From Prorocentrum cordatum (Eukaryota; Sar; Dinophyceae; Prorocentrales; Prorocentraceae), in contig CAUYUJ010019627.1 in the NCBI GenBank assembly GCA_963575745.1, positions 130,664 through 194,663 of the forward strand: a stretch of 64,000 nucleotides of DNA, given 5' to 3'. A program made the position numbers and the translations under genes. Under the pieces are notes generated by a model. The model saw only the letters and a program-made list of their open reading frames with translations. It had not been told where the DNA came from and did not search any database. This document shows positions 32,318 to 42,990 of this stretch, in pieces; position 1 is the stretch's first letter; each line of letters begins with the position of its first letter.

Positions 32318-34234
32318 GAGCCTCCTTACTACGAGATGCCGAGGGCTGTGCTCGATGACGGTGAACTGATCGGGGCGGAAGTAGAGGTCCTTGGCTCCTG
32401 CCTTTCCGTACGGCTTGCTGGTGAGTATGTGGAGCTCGCAGCCGAGGTTGTACTGATCGTGGCCCCCTGAGATGACGTGGTAGGCGTACGCACTCGTGCT
32501 GGTGATGTCGTTGCCGCTGCGAACTCCCCAGGGCGTGCGGGCTTCCTGGATGCCGATCAGGTGGAGGTCCTCCATGTACAGGTTGAGCATAGTCTTTCTG
32601 AGCTTGTGGATCTTTTCTTTGCGTCGTCGAGCGCCGTGGCCAGGTTCGCGCCCTGACTGAATGTTATAGGTGGCGATGTTGACATCTATCTCGGTCGAGG
32701 TCTTCGTGGACTTGGCTGGTGTCGAAAGGTGAGCTGTCGTTGCCGTGGTATCGATGCGTTGGGCCTTGAGCATCCCAGGTGAAAAGGATGGGTAAGCGTC
32801 CTTGGTGTGGTTGTCGGCGTCAAGTAGGAATTCCCAGCTGCGCTGAGGGGACGCGTTGAGTATGTTAGCCCATTCAGGTTGTGGGTGCGGGTAGTCCTCG
32901 ATGCGGGCGTAGTTGGCCGCGGCGTCGGCAACTTCGTTCCACGGGTTCATCTCGTGGGCATGAACGTGACGCAGGTCGACATATTCCTTGACGTGCGAGT
33001 ACATGATCACCAGTAGCTGCACGAGGTGGGCGTCGCGGTTAGTAAAAGCCTCCATCCTGGCCAGTTGGATCGCTCCCAGCGAGTCGGAGTGGACCGAGAT
33101 ACTGTGGTTGATGTCCTTGTGGATGATGTAGGCGAGCGCCCAGATGAGCGCTGTGATCTCGCTGGATGTCGAGGTGGTCTCGTTGTCCGTGAGGTTTTGT
33201 ATCTCTACGAGGGTGGAGTCGCGGTGCTTGCCGACTATTGCGCCTTGAAAAGAGAAACCTTCTTCGTCTTCTCCGACGAGTACAACCGACCATCCGTCTT
33301 GACCATGTTGGCGTGGGTGTTTGGAGCCGTCGGTGTATAAATACAGGCGAGAATCTCGTGGAAGCTGTCGGTATGGAAATGTTCGCACCATGTAATCTGA
33401 AACCTCGCTGTGGCAACGGTCGGTAAAGTCGAAGGTAAGCCTGGGAGCCTGAAGTCGTCGAAGGTGCTGGAGTAAGGGCTCCTGTTCGTCGAAGTCGATA
33501 TGGTAGAGGATATTGTCGGTCTGCTGGTCGCGGGTGTGAACCTCGCGGGAGAAACGAACATGCCGTATTGCCTCGTGGCTCTCCGCCTTTGGCAGGTCGG
33601 TCTGTCCGCGTGGGATCTGGGTAGCGTCAAGGGAGTCAAAAATGGGAGGTTGTAGCCGGCAGGAAGTTGATGTACATGGCCGGCTCGGTGAGTCACAAAA
33701 TTGTCGGTCTCGATCGCCATCTTGGCCAAAATGGCTAGTGCGTCGATGCCTTGTTGGTGGCTCTGGTCGTTCTGGCCCCAGACGGCCGCACCCAATGGAG
33801 GCCCCCCCCGTGTCGTACTCACAAAGCGATGCTTCCTCTCGAGGCGTAGGCGGTGGCGTCGTCATCGTCGGGAACGACCGTGACTGGGCTTCCGCTGGTG
33901 GAGGATGTGAGTCGACATGCTGCCGTCGAGGTTGGGTGGCGGTAGTTGGTCGGTCAGCTAGCGTATGTGGTTCTAGTGTGGGATCTGTGTGAGACAGCCT
34001 TCTCGCGCTCCCCAAGCGAGAGGTAGAGGCCGAGGGGATGGTCCACGGTCCACTACTAGGCTGTAGCATGTTGGGCGGTGTGTGGATTTCCCACATGTCG
34101 CCATGCTCGTAAAGATCTGGATGTGCGCTCTCCCCAACGCGCATGCCGCTATTGGCTGATGAGAGGGTAGGTGAAACTTGTGAAGTGTCGTATGGTGAAT
34201 CGGAGCTCACCAGGGGCTCGAATAGTCGGCGCAT
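32314..34234 (-). CDS. Retroelement ORF2: RNase H followed by EEP (AP-like) endonuclease domain, 3' truncated
   Basis: The frame opens with ATG at 34234 and reads about 640 meaningful residues before entering a CCT repeat. Residues 1-290 are Pro/Ser/Thr/Arg-rich without a recognised domain. RNase H spans about 296-445 with the four acidic positions visible: Asp302 in YTDGSK, Glu359 in SSEITALIW, Asp384 in HSDSLGAIQ and Asp437 in EVADAAANY. An endonuclease/exonuclease/phosphatase domain starts at about 516 with NIATYNIQSGRE and carries the LIGIQEAR motif (Glu564). It is cut off near residue 640, so its catalytic C-terminal half and any reverse transcriptase are gone. RNase H placed before the endonuclease is unusual, since non-LTR elements normally carry it after the RT. 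Upstream, the same frame stays open to a TAG at 34481 that ends the coiled-coil ORF. The element is inactive as it stands. Confidence 0.8.
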
Positions 34235-34480
34235 GACGTCGTCGGCGTAACCACTGCAGGAGTCGGAAGTGCCGTCGTTGCGCTGGCAGTCTTCTGGTGT
34301 GATGCTGGGCCGCTCCCCCTGGGCCAGTTGCCCCCCAGGGGGTGAGGGCCTCGTTAGTTGTTTGGTGAGTTGACCGCAGGGGCTTCCTCGTCGTAGAGGA
34401 AGGCTGGCACACGGTCTCCTGGGTCTGTGAAGCCGTCTCCGATGTCGCAGATACGGACTTTCTTGGGCTTGGCCGCTCGG

Positions 34481-36943
34481 CTAGATGATCCGTTTTTTTC
34501 GGAGAGCGGTGCGGGGTGGAGGAGCAGAGGTGGCGCGGTCGGGCGTGGCGAGGTGGAAGCGGGGTGGTGGTTGGAGTGGCTGCATCGGTGCGGTAGGGGA
34601 TATGTCGGCTAGTGGAATGCGCACTGGGGTGGAAGGTGGTGGTGCGTCGTCGTCGGATGTGATGTCAATGAGGAGAGTAGTGGATGGGTGGGTGTGCCGA
34701 GTTGAGTCTGTCCTTCTGGTGCGTGGTGGTGGCGCTGAGCTGGGTCGGTCATTCTGCGGGTCGGGTGGGTGGAAGTCGATGGGCGTAGGCTGCTCGGTGG
34801 GGATCGGCGTATGCGAGGCGGGGGTAGGTAATGGCGTAGGGGCAGGGAAGGGATATGCGTCGCTCGCAACAGGGGTTGGGCTGCAAAGGTCGTCGTCGTC
34901 GGCTGGGATTGGAGTGTGCACGCTGGCGTCGTCGGCGTCGTGGCATGGGCGTCGCGCGGTTGGAGTGGCGGTTGGCGTCGCAGGTGTCGGTCGTGGTGGT
35001 GGTGTGCTGCCGCGCTGTCCGCTGCTGCTGTGCTGTCCACCGCTGCTGCTGCCGCGGTTTCTGAGGTAGAGTTGATAGCCCGAGTCCTCGGAGGTAGAAG
35101 GTGGGGTCAGCAGGTCGAGTGCCGCTTGAATCTGTTGGTCGGCATGTGCTTGTTCAGCGTCTGCTTGGGCTTGCAGTCGTGCGTCTTCCTCGTCTCGTTC
35201 TTGGAGTTGTGTGTCGAGCTCCCTGAGGATGTCCACGTCGATGCTGGTGCCGAACTCGTGGGCTTGCTGTAGTTCGCAGTGCAGTCGCTCGCGCTCCTGT
35301 CTGTGTTGCTGAAGGTGCTCCTGTAGTTGGAGTTGGTGCTGCTCCTGGAGTTCGTTCTCGAAGCGCTGTATGTCACGGGAAGTGCCTCGAAGCCTGTCGA
35401 TCTCGCTGTTGTACTCGCTCTGGGCCGTCAAAGTGCGGTACTTCTGAGCCTGGACCTGTCCGAACTCCTCCAAAAGTAGCTCCTTGGCATCCTGAAGCTG
35501 GTTCTGTTCAAGCCTCGCGATGTTGCTGATGTCCTGCTGAGCCTGAGCTTTCTCGGAGAGAAGACGTTGCTGTTGTTCGTGGCAGCGTTGTTGATATTGT
35601 TGGACCATGATCTCGGCGTTCTCGTGTAGCTGGTGTCGGAAAGTCTCTTCCTCTTGCTTCCTCTGGGTGATGAAAGTGGCGAGGTGCGCTGACTCTTCCT
35701 CCTTGAGCTGGTCGCGCAGGTAGGCCTCCTTCTGCTGGTAGTGAGCCATGTTCTCCGTGATGGATTCGCGAGCCTCGTGTCGGAGCCGCTCCTCGCGCCG
35801 TCGGAAGACTTGGATCTCGTCGTAGTACGACTGTCTCTGCTGGAGTTGTGCTTGCTGAAACTGTTCCTGGCAGTGTTGTAGATGTTGCGAAAGCTCCTGA
35901 ATCTGCTCGGTCTGCAGTTGACGCTGTGCTTCGTGTTGATCAGATTCGGCACGTTCATGATGGAGAAACGCCAGATGGTGTTGGTGTATCCCGTGGTTGC
36001 GCTGCTGCTCATCCACTCTCCTCGTCAGCACGTCAATGAGTTTCCGCAGGTCGCTGTCGTCGTTGGTAGTCGAAGCAGGCGCTGGCTCGGACGCAGGTTG
36101 ACGAACTGGTGGTCGCTGTCGTCCCTCAGGGTGTGGTGTTTTGCCCCTGACACGGTGGCGCGCGTCATCTTCTCCGTCCCCATCACAACTGTCTTCCGAA
36201 AGGTCCGCATGTTCTCGATGCTGTTTGGCCTCGGAGATGAGTGCCTTGAGGGATGCGATCTCGCGCTTGATCTCGTCGTGCTCCTTATTGAGGTCGTGAA
36301 GCTGGCTCTCGACGATCTGCTGTCTCTGGATCCGTGACTCCACTTGAGACCTATATTGAGCGATGCGAGCCGTCGGCGTGTCCAATAGATGTAGCATGGT
36401 CTTGACTATGGCTAGCTCCTCGATCAGGCGGGTTGGGTCAACTTGGGCTTGCCTGGCTCCGAGGACTTGGTCGGCAAGACGTGCCATCCTCGCCACCTTG
36501 GTCGCGTGCCAGACCCGACGTATGTCTGGCTCGTCGGGAGGGAGAGAAAAACTTTCATGTCCCTTGGCATCCGAAAGCAAGGCGGGCATTACCTTGTCAG
36601 TGACCTCCAACTGTCGTTTCGTCATCTTCTGCAGATGTCGGTGGTCGTTGGTGGTATCCTCTGGGGCCAGGCGGCGTCGTCTCGAGGGAGGCCGCTTCGT
36701 TCTCGCTGTGGTGCTGTCGTACTGATACTGCTGCTGATGCTGGGCGTAGTTGTGTTGCTGTCGGTCCTCGTCGTGGTAGGAGGTGTGGTGGTGCTGGTTG
36801 TGCTGGGGCTGGTACCGTGGCTGCTGCTGTCCGTGCCCTCCGTGGTGTCGGCGGTGAGAGGAGCCAGATGCTGGTGTGCTTGACCTCCATGGCCACGGCT
36901 TGGCGCCCACTGGATGACCGTGAGACTTGGCGTTGGCTGCCAT
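34481..36943 (-). CDS. Retroelement ORF1: long coiled-coil, Gln-rich protein
   Basis: About 820 residues from the ATG at 36943; the open frame runs a further 31 codons upstream to a GTG. Counting from that GTG, residues 50-125 are His/Gln/Arg-rich and end in a basic run, and 130-275 look alpha-helical with heptad-like spacing at 225-275. Residues 327-645 are a long Gln/Glu/Arg-rich coiled coil with few prolines, and 645-835 are Pro/Thr/Ser-rich with acidic patches. The tail is basic and ends at a TAG (34481-34483). No zinc knuckle or RRM is visible. Position and strand (directly before the RNase H-EEP frame, same phase) suggest it is the nucleic-acid-binding or assembly ORF of the same element. 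It could be a host coiled-coil protein captured by chance, but the shared frame argues against that. Confidence 0.7.
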   Translation of the reverse strand: MAANAKSHGHPVGAKPWPWRSSTPASGSSHRRHHGGHGQQQPRYQPQHNQHHHTSYHDEDRQQHNYAQHQQQYQYDSTTARTKRPPSRRRRLAPEDTTNDHRHLQKMTKRQLEVTDKVMPALLSDAKGHESFSLPPDEPDIRRVWHATKVARMARLADQVLGARQAQVDPTRLIEELAIVKTMLHLLDTPTARIAQYRSQVESRIQRQQIVESQLHDLNKEHDEIKREIASLKALISEAKQHREHADLSEDSCDGDGEDDARHRVRGKTPHPEGRQRPPVRQPASEPAPASTTNDDSDLRKLIDVLTRRVDEQQRNHGIHQHHLAFLHHERAESDQHEAQRQLQTEQIQELSQHLQHCQEQFQQAQLQQRQSYYDEIQVFRRREERLRHEARESITENMAHYQQKEAYLRDQLKEEESAHLATFITQRKQEEETFRHQLHENAEIMVQQYQQRCHEQQQRLLSEKAQAQQDISNIARLEQNQLQDAKELLLEEFGQVQAQKYRTLTAQSEYNSEIDRLRGTSRDIQRFENELQEQHQLQLQEHLQQHRQERERLHCELQQAHEFGTSIDVDILRELDTQLQERDEEDARLQAQADAEQAHADQQIQAALDLLTPPSTSEDSGYQLYLRNRGSSSGGQHSSSGQRGSTPPPRPTPATPTATPTARRPCHDADDASVHTPIPADDDDLCSPTPVASDAYPFPAPTPLPTPASHTPIPTEQPTPIDFHPPDPQNDRPSSAPPPRTRRTDSTRHTHPSTTLLIDITSDDDAPPPSTPVRIPLADISPTAPMQPLQPPPRFHLATPDRATSAPPPRTALRKKRII

Positions 36944-37315
36944 CGCGCTGGTCTCGAAGTCCTGCAGCACGTGCTGCTGGGGGCGCTGGTGCTGCTGCGC
37001 GGAGTGGTGGCCGCTGAGGAGGTCGGCCGCCTTCACGACTCGAAGAAGAGCTCGTGCAGAGGCTCGGCGTTCTCTCTGCCGCCTGTGCCAGGCGGGCTCC
37101 TGGGGCGTCGGGCCTCTCCAGGGCGCGCCGAAGGCGCGCGGCAGCCGCCAGAGGCCAGGGCGCGGCAGCGGAGGCGGCGAATCGCCGATCCGCGGCGCGC
37201 TGAGCCCGGCCTCGCGATCGGCCTGCGAGGCGGGATCGATCGGGCGGCAGGCGCCGATCGAACCCGACCGATCGATCGGATCGCAGGCCCAGATCGCCAG
37301 AGGCCAAATGGGCTT

Positions 37316-37410
37316 CTCCTCCTCCTCCTCCTCCTCCTCCTCCTCTGGTGTCTCCTCTGTTTCCTCCTCCTCCCCCCCCCCGTGGCTGCCGCGAGCCCGG
37401 GGCGCCCGCG
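37316..37410. repeat. Direct repeat 2, upstream of the retroelement coiled-coil ORF
   Basis: Second copy of the 32205-32317 sequence in the same orientation, about 370 bp 5' of the ORF1 ATG. The pair brackets about 5.0 kb. The stretch 37040-37315 between repeat and ORF is GC-rich with GATCGATCGG-type short palindromes and no ORF I trust. Confidence 0.8.
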
Positions 37411-37582
37411 CGTGCGCTCGCCCCGGGCCCCCGCGCCGCCCAGGCCGACGCGGCCCCCGACTCGGCCCGGAAGCGGCCGGCGGCGGGGCGCTCGGGTGCC
37501 AAAGGATCGGCGGAGCGTCCGCTCCGTGCGGGCCGCACTCGCGTCCAGATCCACTGCAGCTCGGGGTTTCGGGCTCCCTTCC

Positions 37583-37734
37583 CCAGCCTCGAACGTATCC
37601 CGATCCCTAAGGTTGACACGCCACAAAGGCGATGACAATCGTAGGGATGCGCCCTCAAGAAATAAGGGATCCCTGAGATTGGCATCGTGATGAGGAGGTG
37701 CCCAGCATAGGGATAGGGATATGTTCCAGGCTGG
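37583..37734. mobile_element. Family D terminal-inverted-repeat element, copy 2
   Basis: Left end CCAGCCTCGAACGTATCCC. Right end GGGATATGTTCCAGGCTGG, almost perfectly complementary. The interior matches the 10.5-kb copy (GACACGCCACAAAGGCGATG, AAGGGATCC, GATTGGCATCG). Confidence 0.8.
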
Positions 37735-38770
37735 TAACTCCCTTCCCCTGACGGCCGAGGAGCACTGGGTGTGGACAAAAGTCAGGCCCCTGCCAGAGGC
37801 TCGAATCTTCTCCATGTCCAGTGCGCCTCGGCCCTGCGGCGCCCCTTGCACGGAAGCCCAAGACGCCCTGGATATGGAAATAGATATTGCCCGCGTACAG
37901 TCTCGTCTAACCGATCCCCGTCCCCATCCCCTTCGAGACCCCCACCACATTACCCCCCAGTTGGGGATGCACCCCTCGAAGCCCGAAGGGATCACCTATA
38001 TCCCCATCCAGGGAGGTAAATCGGCCAGTGGGGCCCAGGCCACGCCGCTGGTGATGGGGGTCGGATCAACGATGGTCGTCCATCGGAGCTTACGAGACGG
38101 GGGTCAATGCAAACTGGGTCAGCCAGGGCACAGGATCCTGCAGGAGCCTGCGAAGACCCCCTCTGGATGACCTGGGTCAGCGAGCCGCTCGTGACCGCGA
38201 GGCCGACGCGCATATTGGCTGACCCGGGTTTGCGAAGCCCTGCGTTGCAGTTTTTGTTTTCTTGCATTGCAGTTGTTCTGGTTTCCTGCTGACCCGGGTC
38301 TGACTGACCCGGGTCAGCAGATCCCCGGTTCAAGCAGTGGCGAAGCGTCTTGGCGTGCGTATAGGTCCGTCAAGCAATGTGCCAAGAACCTTGTGGTGTC
38401 TCCTGCGAAGTGTTCTTCCCTGAGATCCTGGCGGCTCCATGGTTTCGAGCCGGGCGCTTGCGCGTCATTTCGGGCCCTGGGGCCCTCACAGATAGACCCA
38501 GCTCCACAAATTGCGCAGGGAGATAGGGTCTAGGGCTCCAGGCTCGATTTTCCACGGCGCTCCCATTTTTTTGAGACGTCGGATCTCAGGGTTAGAACGT
38601 TTCTGGCCGAGACTGCATTGTTCTAACGCATCGGGGCTTGTGTTCTAAGAACCTTGTTTTTTTGTGATGCGAGCGCTCATGGTTTTCTAAAAACATGTCG
38701 TGGTAGGCCTACAGGAATGCCAGGACGGTCGGTCCCTGCTCAACAACCAGGTGGACATCGGGAGCCTTGA
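37735..38770. other. No gene recognised; TGACCCGGGTCAG palindromes
   Basis: Near 38165-38330 the palindrome TGACCCGGGTCAGCAG and variants occur four to five times in both orientations. The rest is unique DNA with short frames. Confidence 0.4.
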
Positions 38771-38777
38771 GACCCAG

Positions 38778-39255
38778 ACCCCCTCGCGTGGTGAAGAAAT
38801 CGCTGCGTGAGGATGTTCGCTAGTTCATCGGCCTCCGGCGGCCTTTCCCGGGCCTCCGGGACCGTGAACAAAGACGACTCATGGAGTACCGGTCCCGGGG
38901 AGAAGGTCTGGACCCCTGGGGGTTGACGTTGCGAACAAAAGCACGACGCCGGGGGTTTGGGGAGGGCGGTCAGTGCAAACGGGGGTCAGTTATGGGGCGC
39001 CGGGTCTTGCAGGAAGATGCAGAGCCCGGCGCCCAGGGCGCATTGACTTGGGCTTGGGTGCAGGATCATGCAGGGTCTGGCAGGATCCTGCACACCCAGA
39101 CCCCCTCGCGTTGTGAAAAAAACACGACGGGAGGTTTTTCGACGTTTTCGGTCTCTGGGGGCCCTTGCCAGGCCTCGGGGCCGTCAAAAAACAACTCGGG
39201 ATGAAAAACCTGGCCCCGGGGAATAGGTCGAAACCTCTGGGCGTCGGCGATATAT
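38778..39255. repeat. Diverged tandem duplication, period about 316 bp
   Basis: ACCCAGACCCCCTCGCG (38778 and 39097) is followed in both copies by TGTGAA or GGTGAA, a GGCCTCGGGGCCGTC or GGCCTCCGGGACCGTG segment, CCCGGGGAGAAGGTC or CCCGGGGAATAGGTC, and CCTGGGGG or CCTCTGGGCG. Confidence 0.6.
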
Positions 39256-39785
39256 GAAACAATCGTTACGTCGGCGGTTTGGGATTGATTCCGGGACGTA
39301 GATCCCCGAGGGGCAGATCATTGAGCCACGAGGCCGGGCGGGTACAGAGAGGGCGTGTACACAAAGCCTGGGCCCAGGATCGGTCCGGTCAGGGTCGGTG
39401 CTGGTGTATCGTTGAGACTCGACGGTGCGGCAAAAAAGCATACAACATCGTGACTGGAGGCCTCGACCCTGTGTTTCTGCTGCAGCTCTCGAGCCAGATC
39501 GACCTGTGATGGTCCCAGGGGCAGATGCCAGGCGAGAACATCCAGTGTGAACACGATTGTAACGTCCGGCTCTCAGGGATAGTTGTCGTCCTCCGACCGG
39601 GTCGACTACACGTAAGAGTGAGTCTTCGCTATAGGAACCTTTGGTGTGGGTCCAATGAGATCCCCCGATCGCTGAACGCGACGCGATAGCGACTGCCTGG
39701 TCGCTTGGATTTTGCCACCTTGCGCCCCCAAAAGCTGCAAACTAAAGGTCGCTCTCATCCAAGATCATTCTCGCGTGTAGTCGAC
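39256..39785. other. No gene recognised
   Basis: Unique DNA with short frames only. Confidence 0.4.
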
Positions 39786-39960
39786 AGGAGGGGGGTTGGA
39801 GGGGTAGGAGGAGGAGGAGGAGGAGGAGGAGGAGGAAGAGGAGGAGGCGGAGGAGGAGGAGGAGGAGGAGGAGGAGGAGGAGGGGGAGGCGGAGAGGGAG
39901 GCGGAGGAGGGGGAGGCGGAGGAGGAGGACGAGCAGGAGGAGGAGCAGGGAAGGAGGACG
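39786..39960. repeat. GGA microsatellite
   Basis: GGA with GGCGGA variants; Gly/Glu/Arg on plus and Pro/Leu/Ser on minus. Confidence 0.95.
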
Positions 39961-40297
39961 ACAACAGCGCCGGCCACATCCATGATTGAGAATGTTGCCC
40001 TCGCCTGGCCACATTCATAATTGCGAAAGTTGCTCTCGCTTCAACGCCTGCCAGATTCTTCATTGGAAGCCAAAGGGATTAGATGTACAGTTGGTGCTTT
40101 TGCATTGCACGTTGCTATGTCGCCCCATTCGGGTGCATCATTTACTACAGCGCGCGTTACACACTGGTGTCGCCGATCCGTTGTTCACATAACTTTAATC
40201 GGTCAGGTTAGCTTTGGCGTAGTGTCAACAGGGCCTGGGTAAGGTTGGGTTAGGGATTTGCCACGTTACAGGGGGGCGCTTGTAATGGCGTGAACTA

Positions 40298-41052
40298 TGG
40301 TCATGGTGATGATGATGATTAGGATGATGATGCTGATGACGATGATGACGACGACGATGATGATGATTATGATGATGATGACGATGCTAACGGCGATGGT
40401 GGTGATGATGATGAGGATTATGATCATGATGGTGGTGGTGGTAATGATGCTGATGATGAGGAGGAGGAGGAGATGATGACGATGATGGTGATGATGAGTA
40501 GGATGATCACGATGATGATGATGCTGCTGATGATGAGGATGAAGAATATGATGCTGTTGATGGTGATGCTGACGATGCTGATGATTATTGCGACGGCGTT
40601 CCTTATGACGATGCTGATGGTGATGACGAAGAAGATGATGAGGTCGATGATGACGACGATTGTGATGATGCTGAGGATGATTTGACTAGTGTGATGCTCA
40701 TGCCGCATGCCCATGATGGTGATGGTGACGACGACGATGATAATAATGGTGATGCCAGTGATGATGATGCGGATGATGATTGAGCTGTTGGTGATGATAG
40801 CGGTGGTGGCAGTGGTGATAACAATGACAACGTTGATGCTGTTGATGCCGATGTTCATGATGATGATGATGCTGATGATGATGATGATGCTGATGCTGAT
40901 GAATATGCTGACAACGATGATGATGCTGAGGATGCTGATGCTGTTGCTGTTGATGATGCTGATGAAAATGATGTTGATGCTGATGATGATGATGCTGATG
41001 CTGATGCTGATGCTGATGGTGGTGGTTCTGATGATGATGATGATGATGATGC

Positions 41053-41113
<61 letters not shown>
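40298..41113. repeat. Second GAT/GAC trinucleotide array
   Basis: Same composition as the array at 1-3600, including GCTGATGATGATGCTG blocks and a GGA patch at 40457-40472. Poly-Met, poly-Ile and poly-His frames here are repeat products. Confidence 0.95.
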
Positions 41114-41114
<1 letters not shown>

Positions 41115-41985
41115 CAACTCGGTTGTGCCGTCTCTGGGCTGTCTTTGGCCTGCTGTGAGGCAGTTGTTGGGGTTCCGTTCGGCCCGTTTTGCGCCAGTTT
41201 GGCGCCCTCTTGCGCCGTCTGGGGGGCTTCGTGGCCGTGTGATGGGTGTCTGGGGGCAGGCCGGCGAAAGGCCTTCTAAGGCTGTCTTGGGTCATTTTGG
41301 GCCGTCTTGGGCCGTCTTCAGGCGACGACAGCCTGGAACGGCGAGAATGCGGGAATCATTGACCAGCCTTGGGGGCATCAATCATCGGGAATAGCCAGGA
41401 CCCCGGGTAAGGGGACCCGATTAGCGGTAGGGCCCCGGGGCCCTTGAATTGGCCAGAATCAAATCAGGTCTGCCGTAGCTGGTGTTTTTCGGGTGACGGC
41501 AGTTCCGGGTAGCGGAACGGGGCGGGGGGGCCTCCCCCGGTATACATCACTAAACCAGGTTCCACTAAACCCAGTTCTGCCAACGCCCGAAGTCAGTTTG
41601 GCTTCTTCGGACCCTGGAGGTCCTCCTGTGGTCCTGTGGGAGCCCTCTTGGCGGCGTCTTAGGCCGTCTTGAATGACTGTTCGGCCGCCTTGGGGCCATC
41701 CTCGGCCGTCTTCGAGCGTCTTGGACGAATGTTCGACCGCCTTGGGGCCATCTTGGGCCGTCTTCGAGGCATCTTGGGCCATCCGGGTGTCCTTGGTTGC
41801 TTGCACGGGTTGTCTTGGAAGCTCGCGGCGCATATTCATAGTTTTAACGGGGATCTTGGCTTGGAGGGCTCTGGAGCGGGTTAGATTAGCGTGTGCTGAG
41901 GGGTCTAGGAGGTAGCAGCCATAAGGAAAGTGCGCAATCCTTGCGCGGGCGCGCATGGAGTGTGGGTTCAGGCTGGATTCAGGGT
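41114..41985. repeat. GGCC/CTTGGG-type degenerate repeat and unique DNA, no gene
   Basis: 41140-41330 and 41625-41880 contain GGCCGTCTTGGGCCGTC-like units of the same kind as 28.5-32 kb. The stretch between holds CCCGGGTAAGGGG palindromes and G-runs. Confidence 0.55.
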
Positions 41986-42300
41986 TTATGCGTTAGCTGC
42001 CATGCTGGAAGCTCACCATCCTCGAGCGGGCACGCATGGCAGAGGGTATCAGGCATCAGCTGCTGTGCGGGAAGTGCACCATTCTCGAGCGGGCGGGCGT
42101 TGAAGGGAAGGTTTGACATTCGCTGCCACGCGGGAAGTGCACCATTCTCGAGAGGGCACGCGTGCAAGAGAGTATCAGGCATTAGTTGCCTTGCGGGCAG
42201 TTCACCATCCTCGAGGGGGCACGTGTGGAAAGGGGGGCTTGGGCATGAGCTGCCATGCAGGAAATGCCCTATTCTCGAGAGGGCACGAGGAAAGTGGCCT
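41986..42300. repeat. 60-64 bp minisatellite, five units
   Basis: CACCATCCTCGAGCGGGCACG-like cores, each containing the palindrome CTCGAG, lie near 42017, 42077, 42141, 42203 and 42269. They alternate with GCTGCCATGCGGGAAG and GGGTATCAGGCAT segments. One frame stays open for 137 codons across it. Confidence 0.8.
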
Positions 42301-42469
42301 CCGTGATTAATTTGGGTGATGCCCTCAAGAGTCCGCTTGTGGAGGGAGGGGCGGGCCCATTCTAGAACATTCAAAAACCCTACCAGACAGACCTTGGCAT
42401 TCTTCCACGCCTTTACGTGCCAGGGGGAAAGGTGGCGGATCAGTAGCGTGATATAGGAAGTGTGAGAGA

Positions 42470-42990
42470 GACAGAGATGGGGAGGGAGGGAGGGAGAGAG
42501 GGAGGGAGGCAGGAGGTAGAGGGAAAGAAGAAAGGAGGAGGAACGATAAGGGAGATGATGTAAGAAGGATGAGGAGGGACGATAATTAGGAGGAGGATGA
42601 GGATGCAGGCAGCATCTGCTGTGTCCTTTACTCTGTGCGTTTCTCGCCCTCTTCCCCGTGATCATCGGCATCGACGCTCTGGCTGTGCGGCCAGCCGAGG
42701 ATGAGACGGATGGAAGAGGAGGAGGAAGACGAGGAGAAGGGACGATGCAGTAGGAGGAAAGGAGGAGGATGAGGAGGAAGGGCGGTGGTGGAGGATGGAT
42801 GGAGGAGGAGGAGGCGGGGAAGTAGGACGGAGAGTGGAGGAGGAGGAGGATGAGGAGGAGGAGGAGGTGGAGCTGGGGTTGAGGAGGAGGATGAGGAGGA
42901 GGCAGGAGTGGGGAGGGGTAGGGAGGGAGGAGTGAAGACGGGGGGGAGAAGGAATAGGAGGGAGAGGAAGACAGAGGGAGGATGGGAGAT
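42470..42990. repeat. GGA/GGGA purine-rich tract
   Basis: Degenerate GGAGGA and GGGAGGGA repeat. The minus strand is open as a Leu/Pro/Ser-rich frame, rejected. Confidence 0.9.

Noticed and set aside
28437-32369. Gly/Leu/Pro/Trp-rich open frames of 100-343 codons
   Set aside because: They read through a degenerate GGCC/CTTGGG repeat, occur on both strands and change frame between duplicate units.
36597-37995. 393- and 320-codon minus-strand frames
   Set aside because: They overlap the coiled-coil ORF out of frame and run through a CCT tract and GC-rich DNA with Ala/Arg/Pro bias only.
41893-42306. 137-codon ORF
   Set aside because: Runs across a 60-64 bp minisatellite with unit lengths that do not keep frame; chance openness.
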